This document shows, in pieces, positions 57,570 to 64,000 of a stretch of 64,000 nucleotides of DNA; the stretch's first letter is position 1, and the number at the start of each line of letters is the position of its first letter. Position numbers and translations under genes: made by a program. A model generated the notes under the pieces. It did no database searches and was not told the DNA's origin. It was given only the letters and a program-made list of their open reading frames with translations. The DNA is from Elmis aenea. Taxonomy: Eukaryota; Arthropoda; Insecta; Coleoptera; Elmidae. The stretch covers positions 20,463,466 to 20,527,465 of the forward strand of contig OX393577.1 of NCBI GenBank assembly GCA_947652605.1, given 5' to 3'.

Positions 57570-59520
57570 TTTACATCTAAGGTCATTAGAGTCGTTCTGC
57601 TTTTACTTTCTTTTTCTGTTGTTCCGTTTTGTTGATGTATTATACACCCCAAATATTTAAATTTTTCTATTCCTTAAATTTGTTGGGCCTTGTTCATTTC
57701 TAAATTTTTTATTTCTTCTTGTTAAATATTTTGTTTCATCCAAATTAATTTCTAAATTATTTTTCGCAATTTCTTCTTCCAACTTTCTTACATAAAGCTT
57801 AGGTCTTCCTCATCTTGTGCGATGACCACCTGGTCGTTAGCAAAACTCAGAGTGTAGAGGTGTTTATTTCTGATCAGAACTCCCATACTTTCTCACTTTC
57901 TCTTCCACGGCTCAGCGCTTGCTCCAAAATAAGTTTAAATAACGTCCGTGACGTGGAGCACCCTTGTAGAAGCTCTTTTGTTGTTATGAAGCTTTTTGTG
58001 AGTTTGTTTTCTACTTTGATTGCTGCTCTGTTTTGTTTGTAAATATTTTTAAGCAGGGACTAAAAACGAAAAAAATTTCGTTCGTTTCTGTTCGGACGAA
58101 AACGAAATATATCGTTTTCGTTCTTTTCGTTCTAACCAAAAATATTCCTTTTTCGTTTTCTTGAACCGAAAAAATAACGGTTAAAACCGGTTTTACAAAT
58201 TTTTTTGTCGTCAAAAATCGAGGACTTTATTTTTTTTTCAATTCACTTCAACCCTCTATTAATACGATAACAATATTTGCGTTTCCACTAAAATATAAAC
58301 GATGACGATGGGTTTTGATGCTCACGGACAGCATATTTTAGACTGGCGAATCGCTGCCATATTAAATTTACCAAATCGTTAAACACATTAACATTTAACC
58401 ATTTTATTTAGTATAACACCCGTAAGGTGTAAAAATACAACTTGATTAGTTTAAATTATTGTAGACACGATTTTTATTTAAAAATAACAAAATATAGCAG
58501 TGCTGTTTTAAATTTGTTTTAGTACTAAAAATCTATGAATTCAAATTAAATTAGACCCTGCTGTAATTATTTAAAAAGACAAAAGAATGAATTCAAGTGG
58601 ATAGTTCACTAAATGTTCCCATGAATGTTATAAATAAAAAAGATATTAAAAGAAAACTTATATTAAGTCTAAACGCAAATAAAACATACACATTAATAAT
58701 ATATAAAAAAGTAACTTGAAATATACTTTAACTTAATAGTTTTTACATACTGCACAATATACAATCTTAGTAGCAACACATCAGACAATAAATCTTCTTT
58801 TATATTAGTCCTTTTCGAAGTAAGTAAGAGTAAATTTTCCTTTTATTAACTCTATAAACGCAAATAAATCATACACATTAATAATATATATCCAATTAAG
58901 TGTACAGAGAATATCTGTACCGTTTCTTGTGTTACACGAAACTGACTTATTTCAAGTGAGATTTTTTACTGCCTCGTTGGGTCTCCTCAGCATAGGTAAA
59001 TTCGCGTTTGTGTTTAACAAATAAAATTTCAATATTAATAAAACCGGTTAAAACCGGTTTTGGAAAATATTTATTTCGTTTTCGTTCTTAAACGAAAAAT
59101 AATAATTTCGTTTTCGGTTTCGTTTTCGTTCTTAAAAAAATTTCGGTTAATTTCGTTTAACGTTTTCGTTTTCGTTCCGTTCTCAGTCCCTGTTTTTAAC
59201 TGCTCTTCTCGTTCCTCTCGATATTTCCAATTCTTGAATAGCCTGCCATAATTTAATTCTGGGTATGCGACACTTCAGATCTATGAAAACCATAAATCGT
59301 TCTGTTCTTAGCCATTTTTTTCTCTATTAGTTGTTGGGTTGTATAGATGTGATCTATACATGACCTTCCCGCTGTGAACCCTGCCTGATCCTCTCCGATC
59401 TTTTTTACTTTGCTCTTCTAGTTTTCTTTTTAATATTTTTCCGTATAAATTACCTATGCTGATGCCTCTATAGTTTTCACATGTTTGTCTGTCCCTTAGC
59501 TTGTGTCCATTCACCTGGTG
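57570..59520 (-). pseudogene. RTE-like reverse transcriptase relic split by a hAT element
   Basis: Minus strand from 59514: RDRQTCENYRGISIGNLYGK (RT block with NYRGIS), SHLYNPTTNREKNG in a shifted frame, then the insert. After the insert: ENKLTKSFITTKELLQGCST (the QGC block), LFKLILEQAL, LSFANDQVVIAQDEEDL (palm FAND in place of FADD) and FKYLGCIIHQQNG. The palm Asp change plus frameshifts make it inactive. Upstream endonuclease absent. Confidence 0.8.
58054..59192. mobile_element. hAT-like element, CAGGGACT ends
   Basis: CAGGGACTAAAAACG at the left and the related inverse of CAGGGACTGAGAACG at the right. Flanks TTTTTAAG and TTTTTAAC match at 7 of 8. Subterminal DNA repeats AACGAAA and AAACCGGTTTT words. 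A 40-bp word around CGCAAATAAAACATACACAT is duplicated inside (58673 and 58858). No transposase. A half copy is at 31990-32273. Confidence 0.8.
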
Positions 59521-60780
59521 GATCCTATCAGCAAATAATAGAATACTTCTAGTTTTAGTGTTTTCGATTTTATGCTAAAAATTAATAATTCTTAACGGAA
59601 TTTTTTGGTAAAAAAGTTATGGCGTGCTTTTTAAATGCTAAGGAGGAATCTTTTACACACACACACTTCTCATTTGGTAAACACACCCGATACATTTTTC
59701 AATTGTTTCATTCATGAATTAAAAAAATTGTAAGATGTTGCAAAAACTTTCCGTTAAGAGTCTAGCGGTTTTTGCAGTTCCTAATTGGAGAAATTTCTGC
59801 TTTAACTTATCAAAGTGTCCTGTTATTTTCTAAAGTGATGCAGACGATCTTTTAGGCTGCCGGACGCTATCATTTCCCTAAATATCCTGAATCTTTTTAA
59901 AAAGCAGAAGGTCCTATTAAACTTAGCTCTGGCAATCTTTTGTGATGTCCTTGATATTCTTTCCTCAGCGGATGCTTTTCCAGTGATTAAAAAAAAAAAG
60001 TGTTGCACAGCCAAAAATCTTGCCCGGTAATTGAAAGCAACGGCTGATATATACCTACCCTAGGTGTTCAAGGTGCATTGTTAGTTGAACGTGTGTAAAT
60101 AGACGCATGGCGTAACCGTCTAGACGCCCTGACCGTCTGACGCTAACAATGTCTACTTTAAGTAAGAAAATAATGTTGACTACCTAAGCGCTACGCGGAA
60201 AATATTGGTTTTTATGCATTAAGCGCAGACATCGTCGCCAAAGGGAAGCGTTTGGCAGGAGACCTCTGTTTAATAACTACAAATTAAGTTCGTTGACGCC
60301 GAGGTTAAATTTGTTTTAATTGACACGTACGGTTTAATTAGATCGAATAGCTCGACTTCATTAGCGCATATTGAAGCGTGGGTGATTTCCTGATTGACGC
60401 GACATTTTATTAAAAATAAAAGCATTCCGCTCGAGATGTACACAAATAACTCATCTGGTATTTACAGAATTAAAAAATAACTTTTAAAGGTATCTGTCGA
60501 TTTACAAATGATGTTTTGGTATGAAACTGATTTAATCACGATGTACCCATTACGTACAAAATTTTTAAAAAAAGTAAGGATTTTTTACCCCTAGATTATT
60601 TACAATCTGTACTTGATGGACAATAAATCTTGTACTTCCAGTAACATGTAACCAATCGCCACAATATAAAATACCTTTTATACTACCGTCTTAATCTTCA
60701 CGTAAGTATTTGATTTTTTTAAATTCTAATTAACTAATTAAACCTGATTGGTAAATCTACGTGTTTCTATTCGTTTAGTA
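59521..60780. other. Spacer, partly less AT-rich
   Basis: A CA run at 59655. Minus frame 59823-60014 (63 codons) is unassigned. The stretch 60010-60420 has higher GC and no repeat signature (CCCGGTAATTG, CGTCTAGACGCC). It may be host unique DNA; no gene can be supported. Confidence 0.35.
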
Positions 60781-61737
60781 CAGGGGTCGCCAAACTTTTT
60801 TGATCATCGACCCCTATATAATTTTTCGAAATCTCCATCGACCCCCATAAAAGTAATTTTCAGTTAATTAAAATAAAACTATCTATTAGGTACGGTGTTT
60901 GTACATTTATTTTATGATTTTAAACATTTATTAAAGTGATTTTACATTGTGTAACAATGGTTTTATGAAAAATATCTTACTGTTGAAATTTAAATACCTT
61001 AATATTTATTAAATAATAAGTAATTATAAATAAGTAAAAATAATAAGTAAAGTTACTACAGTATTGCTCTTAATCAATGAGATGAGTGTGCCTGGTGTTT
61101 CTTTGCAAGGTTCGCTATATTGGGTTCGAAATTGGTCAATTTTAATCTTAAATCCCCTCGAAACTCCACATTTAATTTATTTCTGTACTTAGTTAAGATT
61201 TAATTTACGTGACTGAAACCGGCTTCAACCATATAGGAACTTGGAAACGCCAACATAAATGGCTGAGCTATTTCGTAAAGTTTTACATATTTTTGCATTA
61301 TATTTATATTTGTCCAAAATTATATTATATTTTCAAGCGGAATATCATATTTATTTAAATATTCTTGTAAACATCTAAAAATTGTCACTCCTTTTCCATC
61401 AGTTTCAAGATATTTAGCAAATAAAAATTCATCAATGACTTGTCCTTTCATTTTACTGAAATATCTAACGTACACCATAAGAATAGCAGAAACGCCAAAA
61501 ACAGATTCATCAAACTGAATAGGGAACTTGCAAATTTTTAGCTCCGAAACTACCGTATTTTCTATTTCTTCTGCCATTTCGTCAATACGCCGTTTTACAA
61601 AATTTGCACTTATGTGTGATTTGCGTATTAAGAATTGTTTTTCCTTCGACCCCCAATCGACCCCCTGGCTCAGATCGACCCCTACTTTTGTTAAATAGAC
61701 CCCTGGGGGTCTATATAGACCACTTTGGTGACCTCTG
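60781..61737. mobile_element. hAT element with ZBED5-like transposase remains
   Basis: Ends CAGGGGTCGCCAAACTTT and the worn inverse of CAGAGGTCACCAAAG. The perfect 8-bp duplication GTTTAGTA lies at 60773-60780 and 61738-61745. Next to both ends, words like ATCGACCCC / GGGGGTCTA repeat. It holds two separated pieces of one transposase on the minus strand, so it is an internally deleted copy. Confidence 0.9.
61085..61660 (-). pseudogene. ZBED5-like hAT transposase, two remnant pieces
   Basis: The minus frame from about 61657 to 61320 reads KQFLIRKSHISANFVKRRID, then KICKFPIQFDESVFGVSAIL and FLFAKYLETDGKGVTIF. The FPIQFDES block matches the first catalytic region of ZBED5/SCAND3-type hAT proteins (...FAIQLDES). 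After a stop and a gap, 61232-61085 reads MVEAGFSHVN and, further on, EFRGDLRLKLTNFEPNIANL, the family's C-terminal close. The segment between is deleted; one stop interrupts. Confidence 0.85.
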
Positions 61738-61809
61738 GTTTAGTAAGTAACCTTTTAGCTAGTTTGTTTGGGCCTTTCACTGTATTTAACACTATAGTTT
61801 TTCACTTCT

Positions 61810-62270
61810 TTTTTCTCAAAAGATCAGACGCGAGTATTTAATGCAGTGTACATACCATTTATTATTTGTAGTTCTGAAACTTGGGCACCAACAAGACAGC
61901 AAAAACAAAGGATACAAACGCAGGAGAGAAGAGCTTTGAGAAGAATAGAAAGATTGAGACTAATTAATAAGATAAGCAACGACAAAATCAGAAAAAGCCC
62001 AGGAATGAAGGATATAAGGATGAAACTGGAAACAAACAAATTAAAATGGCTGGGATATCTACTACGCATGCCAGAAAGCGGGTACGCAAAATTTTTATAG
62101 AAAACGAAATTTGAGGAAAAAAGAAGTAGAAGAAGACCAAGAACAAAATAGAAAAAGGAACGTAGACAGACTAGAATAAAAAAGATTTAGCTGGAGAGAC
62201 GTGTTACAATTAGCTAATGATAGACAGAGATAAAGAAAAATAATCAAGAACTAGGAAAGAAGAAGAATTT
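61810..62270 (+). pseudogene. RTE-like C-terminal tail
   Basis: Plus-strand frame 61846-62100: FIICSSETWAPTRQQKQRIQ, then ERRALRRIERLRLINKISND and LETNKLKWLGYLLRMPES, a textbook C-terminal tail (SETW..T, LRRI, WLG...RMP). The closing part continues in shifted frames (QLANDRQR-like) to about 62270. It serves as the family reference for the relics at 2431-3725 and 36900-37480. Confidence 0.85.
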
Positions 62271-63215
62271 TTACATTTCAAGTAACTGAAAACTATGGTG
62301 TGATCAATGATTATATTCAGTATCAAGTTTTGAATTTATTCAAGTCAAAATCTAATATAATGTCTTTAAATTGACTATGAAATTTGAAGAATTTTTATTA
62401 AAGGGTAAATTTGTTTTGCTGCTGTTTACACATATTTACGAAAGTAAAAAAATCATTTGAAAATCTCATTTTCTATTGTTAGAGGAGATTTTACGCCAGC
62501 ATTCAATTTAGTTGCAATTTAAAAGTGATTTTCTAAAAATAAAAGCAAAGGCTATATTGATTGCCACACGATTGGTGGCGCTTACGAGCGCTCGTTTCTC
62601 GCCAAGAAGAAACTAAAGGAAATCTTCCGTGCAGAAAAACATCAATCAACAAGATCAGAAGCATTTTATTCGTAAAACTGTTCATCGTTTCTAATGAGAT
62701 TTTCATCAGACATAAAACGCTCTAGAGCTTAATCAAAGCACGTACGTGTTCGATTACGCCTTTTAGTTATTCTGTAATTTTATCATCATATTCTTTTCAG
62801 TTAAAATTGTGTTTACGCCGTACCGGGCCGATAAAACCGTTTGATCATCAAAACCGTACTTTATATTAACACAAACGTAAATTTCAACAGGAATAAAAAA
62901 TATTTGATTAATTAAGTGCTTTTAAAAGTGCTTTTTTAGCGTGTTGTGTCATTCTTCTTAAAATACTTATATAGATTTCACGAATACGAAGACACAGTCA
63001 TCCTTTATATACCTAACGACTTAAAATTGAAACTTAAAATAATGTTAATGTTAATCTAAGAACTAGATTTTTATGGATATATGTATAGATGTGAATTTGT
63101 TACAACAATTGGCGTTTTTCGCAGCCTAGTTTTCTTCCTGCAGTCCGTCCAGTCATATGTCATATTCTCTAGATATGTCCGTACCATTTGAATCTTTTGG
63201 TTTCAATGTTCTCTA
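62271..63215. other. Spacer
   Basis: Nothing recognised. Confidence 0.4.
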
Positions 63216-63340
63216 TTAGGGTATCTTTCTCGGGAACCCGGATTTCAAGGTTCCCTGGATCCCGGTCCATTTAAACCTATTTTATATTTCCCAGATATAA
63301 CTTATTATTCCGGGAAGTCCTGGGATATTTAAAATCTGTA
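63216..63340. repeat. CCCGGG-rich transposon end, copy 2
   Basis: AGGGTATCTTTCTCGGGAAC, a GGATCCCGGTCCATTTAAAC block and TATTTTATATTTCCC in the same order as at 9956-10050. The second terminus is not found. Confidence 0.5.
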
Positions 63341-63829
63341 ATTTTCGTTAATTTTGTGTTAAAATCTCTGCAATATGATAATTTCATAAATATCATAAAT
63401 ATCAGAAATTTTATAAATGTTTGAACTAACATTAAATTATAAAAACTTTATTATTATTTAGAAATAGTTTTTCTACTTTGGAATTACAAATTACGTACAC
63501 GCATGGAATGCGTCAAGAAGCCCGGTCTCCATGACAAAGTTTATATCATCAAAATGCGTTTTGCGGCTCTATTTTTTTGTACTCTGGTAATGCGAAGCAA
63601 AAAAAGTGTATCTTTTCTGCTAAATGTTCTTAATCGATCTGTTTGTAATAAAAATGTTTCTTTTTTTACTTTCGTCTGAAACCTTTCTGCCACATTATCT
63701 TCTGGGTTTGGCAAAAGCACCATATTTCCCTAAGTATCTGTCCAAAGTACAAAAATATGTTGGAGGGTTGTATTCTTTCTGGATATGTTTCTGCATATCG
63801 TTGACTTGACAATATAGAATTCCTATCCA
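63341..63829. other. Spacer
   Basis: Overlapping short frames on both strands (63541-63881) show no family motif. Nothing else recognised. Confidence 0.35.
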
Positions 63830-64000
63830 ATGAATAAAACATTCGCATCATATCGGGTTTTTCTTCGTTATTAAAGTCCATTTTTACAACTTTATTATTG
63901 CGATCAGTAACAGACTTTCAAAACTTTTAGTTTGTTGATTGGTTGTCATGAAAACAACATAAACTACAATGACCGGCCTACCTGATTTATAATGGTTATG
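63830..64000. mobile_element. MITE fragment cut by the window end
   Basis: TTTTTCTTCGTTATTAAAGT and TTTGTTGATTGGTTGTCATG through ACCGGCCTACCTGATTTAT match 54770-54930 in the same orientation. The unit continues beyond 64000. Confidence 0.65.

Overview
This 64 kb window looks like AT-rich, repeat-dense nuclear DNA from an insect. A beetle would fit, but that is inference from the repertoire: Jockey-, RTE- and CR1-like retrotransposon relics, many hAT elements with 8-bp target duplications, a piggyBac relic, TA-flanked TACAGGGTG-type palindromic MITEs, and a small P-like element with a THAP exon. I found no intact gene, no confident host exon, no LTR retrotransposon or viral gene, no confident tRNA or rRNA gene, no CRISPR array and no operon. 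Every recognisable coding stretch is a broken transposon protein.

Layout. 0-4.2 kb: a frameshifted piggyBac C-terminus, a hairpin repeat, a TA-flanked MITE, and a minus-strand RTE-like relic broken by a hAT-like element and by a GC-rich TTAA-bounded palindrome. 5.5-8.6 kb: a three-layer nest (palindromic MITE carrying another MITE and a hAT element with its own hairpin). 9.4-11.5 kb: hAT MITEs, a foldback-like element whose arms are 14-bp tandem repeats, and the C-terminus of a Tc1/mariner transposase. 11.7-14.9 kb: a four-layer nest, Jockey > ZMYM1-like hAT > second hAT > palindromic MITE. 16-19.3 kb: an RTE relic with a hAT insertion, then a Jockey copy whose two halves are inverted, as expected from twin priming. 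21.6-25.8 kb: a pogo/Tigger-like element with a nested MITE and a further palindromic element. 26.5-32.7 kb: a GC-rich island, an RTE tail, MITEs, a Jockey tail and hAT relics.

35-38.2 kb: an RTE relic interrupted by a ZMYM1-like hAT with a perfect target duplication, plus an inverted RTE tail. 39.1-40.8 kb: a long palindrome and a second foldback-like element. 42-45.9 kb: an RTE-like ORF1 piece, a reverse transcriptase tail and a Jockey tail. 46.9-52.6 kb: a MITE, three RTE tails, and a 585-bp P-superfamily-like element with a THAP first exon and perfect 8-bp target duplication. 52.8-60 kb: a CR1-like relic with an internal ORF1-to-RT deletion, MITEs, and an RT relic interrupted by a hAT element. 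60.8-64 kb: a ZBED5-like hAT, an RTE tail and two partial repeats.

The parts do not work together as a pathway. The window records repeated transposon insertion into older transposons. The insertion order can be read directly because host sequence rejoins across perfect target duplications. The stretches with least visible repeat are 19.3-21.6 kb, 14.9-16.0 kb and 60.0-60.8 kb.
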